64,000 nucleotides of DNA, from positions 439,690,759 through 439,754,758 of the forward strand of contig CM060900.1 of assembly GCA_030762935.1 (NCBI GenBank). Reading direction: 5' to 3'. Numbering within the stretch: position 1 is the stretch's first letter; each line of letters begins with the position of its first letter. Under the pieces are notes generated by a model. It was not told the origin of the DNA, searched no databases, and saw nothing but the letters and a program-made list of their open reading frames with translations. This document shows positions 35,227-46,859 of this stretch, piece by piece. Made by a program: the position numbers and the translations under genes. The DNA comes from Hymenopus coronatus. Taxonomy: Eukaryota > Arthropoda > Insecta > Mantodea > Hymenopodidae.

Positions 35227-35427
35227 ATTCGTGAGGCACAGACGGTGAGAGCCATTTTCCAAGATAATTCTACGCTATGCAATGAGGTAAATGAGAAAGT
35301 GATTCAGCACTTTGTACACTGCATTGAGACATATGGCCGTCATGTTCAATACCTGAAATTTCTACAGACTATTGTGAAGGCAGAAAATCAGTTCATCAGG
35401 AAATGTCAAGATATGGTGATGCAGGAG
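35227..35427 (+). CDS. Itpr: Itpr exon (4th in window)
   Basis: Acceptor ccctttaag, then [20 protein letters not shown] and a block reading [20 protein letters not shown], then [20 protein letters not shown] and MQE before donor gaggtttgt. The length is 201 nt, 67 codons, phase 0. It directly follows LFLNPG of the previous exon, as in other IP3 receptors (NPG followed by I/L-x-EA). This is still the RIH-containing regulatory region. Translation past the donor into intron gives a short unrelated tail, which is not part of the protein. Confidence 0.95.
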
Positions 35428-36760
35428 GTTTGTATTACTCTGAAATCTTTTGGCTTCACCTTTAAATTCTTTAAATTACTTTGCATGCGTTTCTGAAAAG
35501 TGACATATTACTTATTTTTATACAGCCATTGTCTGTAGTATTCCTCGTTGTCAAATAATGATTTATGTAAATGTATCATTTTGAAGCTGCTTACAGTGAA
35601 GGCATAATCAAATTGAATTAATTAAAGTGGTACTGTTAACACACACTTCATTTACTGTTATTGAGTAGAACAATTTTTTCGCGGACCATTGCCGGCATCC
35701 TCAGCTGTTGAACCACTACTCACAGCTGAGGATGCGGGCAACGGTCTGCAAAACAATTGTCCTACTCAATAAAAGTAAGTGAAGTGTATGTTAACAGTAT
35801 CACTTTAATTAATTCAAAATTATTTATGAATTTACTGAGTCATTCATATTTGCTACATCATGCTAAGTTTCTTCTACATATATGCCAACAATGGTTTTTA
35901 CATGTTTCCTTATAGTTTGAAGTTAATCACTTAATATATTTTATTTTATTTGCTCTGGATTGATGATGCAGACTCCCAAAAAACATCTGTCAAAAATTGG
36001 TGTCACTGTTCTGCTGTTAGACCCTTTTTGAAGTCATAGTGAATCATGACAAAAATTATGTTATAACAACTCCATTACATTTGCCTGTCTGAGCAACACT
36101 GAATGTGCTTCCAACCTGCCAAATTATTGGGTAGTAAAGTATGTTTACAGCTTTAAAGTGTCTCACTTTCAAATGAAAACAATTATTTTACCATCACTTC
36201 CAAGGTTTAACTGCTTTTAAAAATGTTCACACCCTTATATTGGTCATTTTGGTTTTTTAGTTTTGCTGGTCTCTCCCTTCCGCTTCCCTCCCCTGTCTCT
36301 CATACACCCAGCTACCCGCCCAGCTACCCACAAAAAATGGGTGGGGAAACACTTGCCTCTAGGCATGTGACAGCGAAAGTAAACAAAACAAAAAACAAAA
36401 ACAAAAATTAAAACTCTGCTTTGATTCTATAATGCCTTTACAGTAGCATTTGCAAGAATTACCTTAACTGTAGGGATGGGAAAGTTTTGCTTAAACAATA
36501 AGAACGAAAAACATTAAAATCATGAAAACATAGTGGGAATATATTTTGAACATCAAATATAGGGGAATTTGATGATTTTTAATTGCAAAATAAAACAAAA
36601 ATTGGGTTTTTATGTGAAATACTGTACTTTGGGTGATTTTCTAATAATATGAGATTTATGCAGGTAAAAAAAAAAGGAAACATTTTGACTTATAGTTGGT
36701 TTAACTATGTGAGGGATTCAAGTTTTGTGCATATATGGTACTAAAATACTTTCCAGCCAA
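35428..36760. other. Itpr intron 4, first part
   Basis: AT-rich intron with the foldback MITE at 35613-35817. The rest shows no gene; 36223-36411 is a Pro/Ser low-complexity frame with a CCCT-rich tract. Confidence 0.45.
35613..35817. mobile_element. Foldback MITE (long inverted repeat)
   Basis: Almost the whole 205 bp is a palindrome. The left arm starts ttgaattaattaaagtgg and the right arm ends with its complement; the arms run through tactgttaaca, cttcatttact, attgagta, acaatt, the ccatt/ccgtt block and tcctcagctg, and meet around a short loop (ttgaaccactactca). About ten mismatches separate the arms. No coding. Flanking target duplication not resolved. Confidence 0.8.
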
Positions 36761-36766
36761 ATAAGT

Positions 36767-37990
36767 ACCATATTTATCCAAATACAAGACAATGCTTATT
36801 TTATTTTATTATTATTAATGTCCAGAACTGGGGTCCTCTTGCATTTATGATGTTTTCCGAATAGCATGCGACAAAAAGTAAGTGTTAAACTTCATGTGTA
36901 TGGAAGCGGTGAACCCTGGGGGAAATAGTAATGCTTGCTGCCAAGGTCATAGAGTATGCAGCAGATTTTGTGTTTTCATTTCACACCAAAAGGTTTGCTG
37001 TTATCGGACCTATAAGCATTTTCGTTAGGAAAAAGGTTTCTCTCTGAGACTAAAATAAAAATAGAGGTCTTTCTTTCACATCAGTGGATGTGCATAATGT
37101 TGATTGGGAGCCAATTGTCAAACACAAAGAGAGAGGTCTGCATGTTTTTCTCCTCCCCCATACTAGTACATTTCTGTTCACCACTGTTTCTCTATGCCAC
37201 CCACAATGTCAATTTACATTCAAATTCGAATTGGGTAAAACCATAGTAAAACTTATTACAACAATGTGTTATATTCAGTTGTGTTTTCTAAATAGAAAAT
37301 CATATCCATCATTACTGCTAAGCTGCCATCTTGCGCAGACAATGCGGTACGTTTCCAGTCTTGTCCATCTTTCTCCTGCTCACAATGTGAGTTTCTGCAC
37401 AAATTCAAATTAGATATCTTTTACAATGCATTATGTTCAGTATGTTGGCTAAATAGAAAATCGTATCAATCATCATAATAAATAAGCTGCATTGCGGCCT
37501 CCATTGTCACATTATCCCACGCACACATACTGTACATTTTTGTGTTTCCCCTCTCTGTCTCTCATGCGCCCAAAACATGAATTTCCATGCAAATTCCAAT
37601 TGTTACTTTAGGTGAAACATTTTACAACGTTGTGGTATGTTAGGTATGTTTCTAAATTATAAAATTGTATTCATTACATTGTTAGCAGTTGTGCTGCCAC
37701 TGCTGTACAACCTCTGATCATATACTTACGTAGGTACCAGTATACAATTTCCACTGTCCCTCTCTCCTGCCTTGTGAATTTCCGTCCAAATTCAAGTTCA
37801 GTAAAAACAGAAACAAATAACCAGCTTAAGTGTCCCTTAGTTTGTTCAAAATATATAGCAACTTTAAATTGCATTTAAGAATTAAGTTATCTTCCTTTTA
37901 TATAGATGATAGCCTTAATTACAAAACTTAGATCTGAAAAGTGATGGTCATTTTGCATTTGAGGTCATCTTGTATTTGGATAAATACAAT
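36767..37990. mobile_element. Non-autonomous TIR element with internal tandem array
   Basis: The 19-bp core tatttatccaaatacaaga at 36771-36789 is matched exactly by its reverse complement at 37968-37986. Between them lie about 3.5-4 tandem copies of a ~180-200 bp unit (start points near 37175, 37355, 37545 and 37745). Each contains a caaattcaaatt-like motif followed by a taaaacc-type run, ctaaatagaaaat and a cat-rich stretch. There is no transposase. The TIR resembles a motif common in arthropod DNA elements, but I cannot name the superfamily. Confidence 0.68.
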
Positions 37991-38479
37991 ATGTATTCAA
38001 CTGTATTTAGCAACATAGGTAATATTTTTGCCAATTTCCTCATTTCACTTTTCAGTGCTGCTCCATATTTAGCGATGAGTTGCTAAGGTCATTTGAATTA
38101 GTACCAGTGACAATTTTTATAGAATATGATTTGCGATTCAACTTAAGTCTGGGCTTTGACTAAAGTTTATTGGTTGAACTTTAACATTGTTAAAGTTGAT
38201 TATCCTCAAGAGTAAACAACTTAAGCACAGTTTAAAATTGATCAGATAGGGTTTTTTTGAAGGTAAATTAATCAACTTTTAGGAAGTGATGGCAATCAAT
38301 TGCTTCAAGAAAAGCTAAGGATTCTCTTATGTGAGAGGCTTTCATCTTCAAAACAACTCTCACAACTTTTAAGTACTGATCCCTCAAAGCTTGTGTTCTA
38401 ATGCTGAACAAAGCTTTTAATCCTAAGAACATTGTGGTAAATAAAGGTCTTCTGAAGACTGTCAATTGCTGCATCTAGA

Positions 38480-38770
38480 ATGCAATCACTCAGTGCAATC
38501 ACAATTCTAAAAGTATACAGACAGCTGCAAGATGCAGTCAAGTTACAGCTTTCAATTGAAAAGGTTGATATTGTGAAATTCTTCCTGGCAATTAAATTAG
38601 ATAACCCTGAATTTGCAGCTGCAGCTCTACAAGCAGTATGGATTCCGTGTTTCAATGTGGACAGTAAACAACTATTTTCACAGTACAGTAAGATTCTGAT
38701 TGACCGAAGACGCAATCTAAGCGAAGAAAATTTGAAACTCATGACATTTGAAATTTGCATATCAGTGTGA
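38480..38770 (+). mobile_element. hAT transposase C-terminal (dimerisation) fossil
   Basis: An open 96-codon stretch reads EKVDIVKFFLAIKLDNPEFA, AAALQAVWIPCFNVDSKQLF and then SQYSKILIDRRRNLSEENLK before LMTFEICISV and a stop. The FSQY-KILxDRRxNLSEENLK block is the C-terminal dimerisation region of hAT-family transposases. Upstream catalytic parts were not found. It could also be an exapted piece, but its isolated intronic position suggests a fossil. Confidence 0.68.
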
Positions 38771-38799
38771 CTCGGTGATCCATTGGTAAATATGTTGTG

Positions 38800-40300
38800 A
38801 AGAATGCATTTCATAGTGGCTGATAGAGGTGCAATCAATATGCAAGTAAAATTGCATCATAATTCTTGATAGTTTGTATATGTATGTAAAAATAACGTGC
38901 TTCTTTTATGACTTGATACATAAATTGTTTGTATTTAAAATAATTTATATGTTAAGTAATTTTCACTTGTAACCAAACATTTAAAATGATGCATTGCAAA
39001 AGTGTCTATAAAATCAACTTTATCACACTAAAACCCACTGAAAAATAACACCGAAAAACATGAAAAGTAACACAAAAACCATAAAAAATAACACCAAAAT
39101 TTCTAAAAGATAAAACAAAATTTTCTTGTTCCTACTTATCTGATCTTTTTAATGAGGACACTGCTTGGCAATCTTGTATTGAAGATTGAATATCTCAAAG
39201 GGTGAGAGATTGAGGATGAATGCAGGCCACAGTAGAGTTTAAATACAATTATATTGATCTTTAGGCAAATTGCTATTTTGATCATAAGTGGCTTCATATT
39301 ATCTTTTGGAAGGTGTTTCACATGCCAGATTTGAGCAGGACATATATGTTTAGCAAGAATGTAAGTGCAGTAAATTGTATTCATAGTTCCTGTACAAAAA
39401 TTTATGCTGCCCATTCCCATTGCTGCCATGCAGCCTCTGAGAACGGATTTTAAACGATGCATTGTGACAGGTGGTGTTACTGCTTTGTTTTTCCTCTGCC
39501 ACTTACACCTAATATATTTTAAAGGTGGTTTCATTTGGTCACAAAACTTATCTCACTTGGCAAGTATAAAGTTCAATGGTCTTGGCACGTGCATCGTCAT
39601 AGTGCTTAAGCTTAGGATCATCAACAATTTTCTGGGTATATAGATATTGTACTTCCATTATCAGGGAATAACTTATTTAAAATAAGTACCTTAACTAATT
39701 GTGGTTGTAGATAGTGTGTTTTGAGAATTTTAACATCCTTTAATTAGGTAATGAGCCCTTATTCATTTTGATATGTGTACATAACATCTTTTGTCAGTTG
39801 CTTTACAAACTACCATGTTAGCTCAGCTGTTTAACTTTCTCTGATGATTGGCTAATGCTTAAATTTGAATTTGCCTATGTGAATGACAACTTATCATATT
39901 AGAACTTGTGTATTGTAACAAATGTCTTTATTTATCAAAAATTTATTACAAATTAAGTCCTTTAATTCACTCGATGCTTCGATGCATATACAGTTGTTGG
40001 CTTCTCAATCAATGGCTCACATTCCACCGCACATTAACACCCCAGTTGAAGTCTGACTCACTACACACTACTCACTCCATTGACTTGCAATTCTTCTGTC
40101 TTTTTATTTCTAGAAATGGCATCACAAAACCTTCTGGAAAATTAAGTATGCCAAAGCTTCCTAATACCAGCATGTGCTGACTGATGTCTTTGTGGTTACT
40201 GGTGCATTGCTTCCATGTTTGCCATATTCCAGCTGCACTGCCACATACCAAGGTGAATGTGATAGTGGCTGCATATGGTGCTGTCACACTGCTCCCTCAT
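38800..40300. other. Intron 4, unassigned stretch
   Basis: AT-rich. ORFs at 39136-39534 (-), 39404-39643 (+), 39908-40180 (+) and 40072-40287 (-) overlap one another and show no domain; none is called. Confidence 0.4.
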
Positions 40301-40329
40301 CAGAGTCGGCCATCCTGAACAGCACTATC

Positions 40330-41230
40330 ACAGTGGACTAGACAGTCTAAATTTACTACCTGCTTCTTCCCTTAGGGTGCAGTTGACTACTTCTTTTACC
40401 CTCTCCATCACACAGCACAGTCCGGCCCATGGTTGTTGGAAATTGGATCTATGCCTATTGGTCCAGGTTTGGCAGTACAACACACCTGAATTTCCTGTTG
40501 GGAAACTTTCCTGTTGGCTTTTTTGTCGTAACACGTCTCCACCTTGTTCCTTGCACCCTGGGTTTGTTGACAAATCAGATGTTTCCTGATGTCCTTCAAC
40601 AGCTGGTATACCAGATACACCCTCATGGCCTGCGTGCCTCTTGTCACTATCATGCCCTCCTAAGGGATCACCCTGTGGATTCCAGAATGTCTGTTGGAAC
40701 TTTGGAGCACCACTTTTTCTTTGTCAAGTCGTAGGACCCTTCTGCCAATGCTGACTGCCACATTGTGACTCCTGAGGACATCTAGTCCCAATATCACCTC
40801 TTCAAGCACCTTTGCAATGAACACCCACAGACTTATGGTACTCTGCCTCAGAGACAAATCCAGCCATACTTGCTCCTCTAGTAAGGATTTGCTTGAGGCT
40901 ATCACTATCTCACAGGGCCCATTTGGTTTCCTTATCGACGAGCCCTCTACCTTGTCTGGTCATAGCTGTACCGGTGTCCACTAGTATCCGGCACAATTTG
41001 CCTCATATTCAGCCATCTGCAATGAGGTTGTCTTGCATCGCTGTCTAAGGTACACAGCATCAGTGATGATGACTCAGGTGTGCTTCTCACCATGTCAGGT
41101 CTTATTCGTGTCCCACCTGACAGTCAACTTGGTTGCAAACAGCATTTCTTTAGGTGTCCTGGGTGATCACATCCTCAGCACACAGTCTGACACTCATCAT
41201 TTTCATTTTTCCATTGGTTCCCTTTAAAAT
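40330..41230 (-). mobile_element. Gypsy-type LTR retrotransposon pol fossil
   Basis: Read on the minus strand in order: a broken gag zinc knuckle (C, then GCDHPGHLKKC) at about 41170-41210, with a stop inside it. The retropepsin active-site motif LCRILVDTGTAMT follows near 40970-40990, and the C-terminal protease part EEVILGLDVLRSHNVAVSIG near 40760-40815. Then comes the C-terminal tail of an integrase (CYDKKANRKV near 40530-40560, and VMERVKEVVNCTLREE near 40365-40410). The RT and RNase H between protease and integrase are missing, and several frameshifts and stops break the rest. No LTRs were identified. Old and inactive. Confidence 0.7.
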
Positions 41231-42150
41231 TTCAATCTGTAATAGCGGTCCAGCAAAGTCAGTTGAAATCCTCCCCAGTGCCAGAAATTTTAGCATGCCT
41301 TCCCTTCCTGATCCTTAAACTAACTTTGTAATCTTTGCTAAAACTTTGCAAGAAACAGAACATATTCCCCATGCTTGTTTATTTGGTGAATCTTGCCAAA
41401 ATGTTAACAGACAATATATAGATTAAGGGCTTTACAATGATTTAAATATTTTCTCAAAAAAACAATCTGCATGAATTTTTGTCAATTTCAACATTGATTA
41501 ATCACTAATTATGCCCAGATTGATATTTGGCTATTTTTATGCATTTGCGTTTTTCTGCTTAAAATTACTGGCTCATAATATGTTAGTATCATTAATTCCT
41601 TACTGTGTGCTCAATGATTATATGTTCCCAATCTTTCTAATAGCTGAATTTATTGTGCACCCATGGGCACAAAAAATTAGTCAACCCCAGTTTCCATGTG
41701 TTGATTGAAGAGCTTAGTGTATCTTCGTAAAAGCTGCGTTCACAACACACACAAAAGAACTGTACAGTGGTCTGTGACTAACAGTGCAATCGTTAACTTC
41801 TGAGTACTGAAAATAGAACTAAGAACAATGTTACTGTGGCCAGGAGGTTAAGAAGGTCTTGCTTCCACTCATAAGTTCCTAGGTTCAAATCTTGCACTGC
41901 TTGTCATTTTTTTATGTTTGTTAATTTTATTGGATTAGTATAACATTGGCATTTGAAGTTATGGGCCTATCTATGCACAGATAAACATAATTCTACTAAT
42001 ACCCATGTTAATTACTAAAAAAAAAAGTATATGTAAATAAACTCTTATCTTCTAAAACAAAGACACACAAAATAAACATAATTAATATTGGTTGTATAAA
42101 TCCTCAGACTATATCACTGCCCTCAATCTTTGGCTATAGACAAAATAAAT
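41230..42150. other. Intron 4, unassigned stretch
   Basis: AT-rich. Contains one tRNA-like segment (41838-41905) and nothing else recognised. The 65-codon frame at 41511-41708 is unsupported. Confidence 0.4.
41838..41905 (+). repeat. Possible SINE tRNA-like head
   Basis: Contains gtggccaggaggttaagaag (A-box-like) and, after the usual spacing, ctaggttcaaatcttgcact (B box), followed by a T-rich stretch. The cloverleaf is imperfect, which argues for a SINE head rather than a working tRNA. Confidence 0.45.
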
Positions 42151-42179
42151 GCCTACAATATTGTGGATGCCAGGCTTCT

Positions 42180-42570
42180 TGAATTTGTGCCCAGAAACCA
42201 TCTTTTGTGTTTTGTCCATTTACAGGTAATTGGAGCGCAGCTCCCTTTTTACTTCAGCCCACACATTCTCACAGAAGGAATCAAAATATTATTGAGTGCT
42301 ACTGTGTAATGGACACCATTGATTGTATCGTCAGGCTGCCACATCATACCTAGATCGTCCCTTGATATCCAACCTCAGCATGGTACAGATACACGACCAT
42401 GATAGAATTGTAAAGCCATATATTTTGCATTGCATCAGGCCCCTTCTTGACGATAGACAATCATCTTTCCCTTACGCGTGAAAAAAAAGTCACCTCGTCT
42501 GAGAGTATCACCTTGGATTGGTTTATGAAGATTGTGTTTGATTGCTTTGTGAAGGGTGTGTTGAGTAAAA
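42180..42570 (-). mobile_element. Tc1-like transposase fossil
   Basis: The minus strand reads SKVILSDEVTFFFTRKGK, then (after stops) DDTINGVHYTVALNNILIPS, as in Tc1-type transposases where a FSDE(S)xF block holds the first catalytic Asp and an N-G-x-x-Y-x-x-x-L-x-x-x-L-I-P block follows. Only a fragment remains. The match rests on these two blocks. Confidence 0.5.
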
Positions 42571-43589
42571 TAAAAAAGTTACTACCCCCCAAAGACATAA
42601 ATTTTCCCAAAATTGGATCCTAAAATATGTTTCAAAACATTGGTTTTCTTAGTATTTCTGCGAACCACATGCTTTTGTGTGCAGCATATGGATGTTCGGT
42701 AGAATAAACCCTTAAAGAAGCACCATAATAACTATCATATTATTAACTGTATCAAATGTTGTGTATGAAATAAGTAAGTCAAATAAATAGCCACTATGTT
42801 TTGATACAAGATCATTAAGAGAAGGAAAAAGAAATGTTTGCTATATACGAGAAGTGAATCTGTGACCCTCACCAGAGGAGTAATGTATGTTTCGTCACAG
42901 CGCTACTGTGAATGAACACACATGGAAAGTGGCAGGTTGTACAATTCAAACTGTGTCATGCTTTGTGTCATTAACATTTGTAGTTAATATGATATTGTGT
43001 TGTTGAAGAACCTTAAGTTATGTATTTGATAATGATTATTGATCATATGGATACGTAATATTAAGATTTGGAACTTGTGACAACTTGTTGCTGCCGCTAC
43101 ACAACTGTATTGTGGATGGTGTACACAAGATGCTGTGCCATGAGGGACTTAGAAGAACTTGGCATTCCAGACATGACTCATCTTTTTTTGGCGACAGGTG
43201 TACATATTAATGCAAAACATTTAAAATACAGAAGCTTCCCACCATTTTACTATCAAAATTTACAAGTTTTATTCAGTTGCTGACTATTGCTAAACGGAAA
43301 CAGGAGATGCTCCTGTCAGTATGTAGTTGATGATTGATGCAAATGCTTCGGAAAAATGTTCTATTAAAAAGTGTATTGAATTACATATTCTGTGTCCATA
43401 TGTGTTAGTTTCTATGATTTGGCTGTAAAATATATGGGAGCGGAGTCTTTTTACAACTTTACAGCAAAGGGAGCATTTCTTTAGCTTTGTGGGAATACCT
43501 AGTGTGTTACAGATTTTTACTATATACATGTCAAAGCATTAAATTCTATCGGATATATAACTTACTAATTGGTATATACTGCTATGATA

Positions 43590-44205
43590 GGCCAGAGCTT
43601 ATTAGGGTGTTTATCCTTCATCACCATCTTTGTCCCCCCTCCCCCCTTCATTGGGCTGCACACAAAATGCATAGCGATAGTATTTAAAATGTTATTCTAC
43701 CTCTAGTAACCGGCAGTAAATGGGCAGGAACATACAGAAATAGACAACGTGAACTGTGAAGTAAATTCCCCATATAAATTTGTTGATCCTATTCATCACA
43801 TTCTATGGTTGCAGGGTGTAAGTTTCCCATTTTTTCTGACAGTTTTTGTTTATAGTACCTACACTTTATGAAGGCATAAATTATGGTTTAGAAATATGTG
43901 TATATATAGTCGAGGAAGTGGTCTATGCTATTTAATACTTTAATATCTGCGGTACCAGGAAGAATTTCAGTATGTGTGTGAGAGGAGAAAAAAAGAAAAA
44001 AAGAAAAACTCTATCAAGGCTTCAGGGATTATTATGAAATGGAATGCTCATTTTTTATGTGTAATTTTTGTATATTTGCTGCATTGAACATTGTATGCAT
44101 TCTAAATCTCAAGTGATTGTAAAATTTTTATATTTTGCTGAATAAGAGAAAGTTTTACGGGTTTCAATTTCAGGAAGTTAGCAAGTATGTACATCTAATT
44201 TGACT
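43590..44205 (+). repeat. Unclassified dispersed repeat, copy 2
   Basis: Same orientation as 12830-13420 with the same ordered landmarks (ccccccttcattgggctgca, agtaaatgggcaggaacata, gtttttgtttatag, ggaagaatttcagtatg, gggtttcaatttcaggaagt). Compared with copy 1 it has a small insertion of gaga/aaaa-rich sequence near 43985-44005. Confidence 0.75.
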
Positions 44206-44774
44206 CAATTTCTATTCATTATTGCTTCTCATTTACTTTTATCTATAATTTACTTGTGTCATGATAAACTCTATTCTATTTTATATTCTCATAGGCTTCC
44301 GCAGCCAATATCATTAATAGTATTTCTGGCTTCAGGCTGATGCCATGTCGTCATATTTTTTTTGTCTATACCAGTGATTTGCACAGTAGCCCTGAAAATG
44401 GCCCCAACAAGAAGCTGAAACGTTGGTATATACAAAAAATATGATGTGACATCAACCAGAAACCAGAAATTCTATTCTGTATTTGCTTTTGAAAATGAAC
44501 CTGGAAGCTATGAAAGGATTCATCAGTGTTTCACAGCTGAAAGGCTTCTATACCAAGTATGGAGGCCACTTTGAACATTTGCTTTAAAACAAATGAGTGG
44601 ATCAAATGTTCTTACAATGAGTTTACATTACATCTCTGAACATATTTTCATAGAACTTGTTTTATTGCATAATATAGCAATAGCCATCCTCTAAAGCTTG
44701 TTCCCACAATTCTTTCACTCTTCAAATGAACTCTTCAAAGAAAAACAAATTAAGAGTTAGATAAGTAGAATCAG

Positions 44775-44872
44775 ACTGAAAAATTCAATGCCATGGCTGG
44801 GATTTGAACCATGGATCTCTCGGTCTCTAGCCAGTTGCTCTATCACTGAGCAATCATGGCAACACGCCAGCA
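44775..44872 (-). repeat. SINE (family A), reverse orientation
   Basis: Reverse complement begins tgctcagtgatagagcaact, then ggctagagaccgagagatcc, atggttcaaatcccagccat and ggcattgaatttttcagtc, closely matching 5043-5120. The clearer B box (ggttcaaatcc) here supports tRNA ancestry. Confidence 0.78.
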
Positions 44873-45107
44873 CAGCATTAAATTCCTAACTCACCTGTTT
44901 CCCGGTAAACCACAAGGTGATCACAAATTATTTTGAGATGACGTACCCCAATGGCAACTTACAATATTGTAGGTACTTTAAGTCTCATGTTGAAAGTACT
45001 TTAAGTCTCAGGCTTCATAGTTTAGTCAACTAATATGTTCAATTAGTGTTAATTTAATTATTTTTTCACAAAGCCATGTGTATGACAGGAGTTGGGATAA
45101 ATAAAGT

Positions 45108-45198
45108 CAGACTGAAAAGTTCAGTGTCATATCTGGGATTTGTACCACGGATCTCTCAGTCTCTAGCCAGTTGCTATACCACTGAGCTAACATGGCAA
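45108..45198 (-). repeat. SINE (family A), reverse orientation
   Basis: Third copy of the family at 5043 and 44775: reverse complement gccatgttagctcagtggta, agcaactggctagagactga, gagatccgtggtacaaatcc and cactgaacttttcagtctga. It lies about 235 bp from the copy at 44775-44872, both on the minus strand and about 140 bp upstream of the Itpr exon at 45338. Confidence 0.76.
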
Positions 45199-45337
45199 AT
45201 AATTAAATTAACAGATTAAGAATCTAAATTTGTATAGCATGGTACTATGGGACTGTGAAAGTAGTATAATTAGAATTTTTGCAAATAATGAACATAAAGG
45301 TTTATTTTGTTTCTTATAAATTGTTAAATATTTACAG

Positions 45338-45453
45338 CTTGTGAATGCGGGAGAAGATGTGCTTGTGTTCTATAATGATAAAGCTTCATTCAACCATTTT
45401 GTGGAAATGATGAAATCTGAGCGTCATCGTATGGATGAAAGCAGTGCCCTCAG
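45338..45453 (+). CDS. Itpr: Itpr exon (5th in window)
   Basis: A 116-nt exon after acceptor tttacag. It reads [20 protein letters not shown], then a short block ending in [15 protein letters not shown], plus the first two bases of an Arg codon before donor caggtgggt. The motif [10 protein letters not shown] is diagnostic of IP3 receptors. It is in phase 0 with the previous exon and splits a codon (AG|A) with the next one. It is too short to be noticed by ORF length alone. Intron 5, which follows, is 1.99 kb. Confidence 0.94.
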
Positions 45454-46455
45454 GTGGGTCTCTAGAACTTAGCTCATGTTTTATCATCATATGGAAAAAT
45501 GCATTAGTATGAGAGGTTTTCATTTTCTTTGTATGGAAATAAAAATATAATTAGTATCAGAAGAAAAGAAATGTAAGAGTCTTTGAAAAACGTTAATTAA
45601 ATATTAGTTATGTTGCATTGTATAAAATATAGTTTGATTATTATTTAGGAACCGTATGTTGGTGATAGAAATTTGTAGGATTGTGTCAGCAATATTGCCA
45701 TTCCATTAATATCCATTGAGATCACTGCCATGGATTTGTCAATATATACACATGTTATTGAGTACATTTGCAAACTTCTAAAAAATAACTGGTATAGTGC
45801 TATAAAATTATGATATAAGAAAAATTCACAGAATGCAAGAACACTTTTTTGGAAGAGTAACAGATGAGAGCTATATCAAAATAACTTAGATTAAAACATA
45901 ATGAAGAAAATAAAAGAACACATACTGCCTTTCTCTCTCTATCTTCTCTCCCTCTGTGCCGCTTCATGCTCCTCTACATCTTTTTGTTACCTCCCTCTCT
46001 CTCTCAATATTGATTACAGTATGTGAGACCAGAACTTATTAGTTTGTTTTTATTATACACTTTTCGAAAAATTTCTTTTGCAAAAATTATTAGATTTTAA
46101 GGATTCAGAAAGAAATTATCTAGCTTTAAAGTTTGAATACCAAGTGAAAGTGAATAAAATTCTGAGCAATAAATCTGGAGTAGAATATCCATGAGTAGGT
46201 ATATTCATTAGATATTGAAACTAGTTTCGTTCCTGGAATAAGTTTTTGCCCAGGGTTCATGGCATGTTTCTTTCTTTCTCTACAAATATGCCTTCCTATG
46301 CCTGATCATATGTTAAAGAATACTTTTGAGGAAATTACTGAAACACATATACATGCTTAGGGGATCACAAGAGTCGATAAATCAATTGAATTCAGTTCAG
46401 TTCATTGATTGCTCATGAAATTTTTACAAGCATGGAGCATTGTCCAAATTTTAAC
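45454..46455. other. Itpr intron 5, first part
   Basis: AT-rich, with a CT-rich stretch around 45925-45970. Nothing else recognised. Confidence 0.4.
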
Positions 46456-46456
46456 C

Positions 46457-46539
46457 CCCCCCTCTCTCTCTCTCTCTCTCTCGCTCTCTCTCTCTTGCTC
46501 TCTCTCGCTCTCTCTCTCTTGCTCTCTCTCTCTCTCCAA
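46457..46539 (+). repeat. (CT)n microsatellite
   Basis: Long ct/tc run with periodic g interruptions (gctctctctc units). The leucine/serine-rich frame over it is not a protein. Confidence 0.95.
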
Positions 46540-46859
46540 ATGATTCAATTGTACATAATTATAGTTAAAAATCTAAAGTTGACATCTAATAATAAATAAC
46601 TTGTTTTACAAAATGTACATACAGTTTAAGAAAGATTTTCAATTCTATACCTTTATAAAACATTGACTGATAATAAATGATTAAAAAACAATTTGTGAGT
46701 ACAAGTTAAAATCAAAGTCTATTTGTTATTTACACATTTTTATATAAAATTAAATTACATTTTAATTTAATTCCTCATCTCTCTCTTTTTAATCAATCTT
46801 ACTATAACAGCATAGGTTTTCTTGAATCTACTTTGTCAATTTTTATAATGTTTACTATT

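Noticed and set aside
36767..37990. CRISPR-like array
   Set aside because: The repeated units are about 190 bp and diverged, in a eukaryotic intron between inverted repeats.
40072..40287. Separate small gene in minus frame
   Set aside because: It lies beyond the Gypsy fossil, overlaps a plus-strand frame and has no motif.
44775..44872. Possible tRNA gene
   Set aside because: It has A and B boxes, but three related copies with a shared non-tRNA body show a SINE, and the cloverleaf is imperfect.
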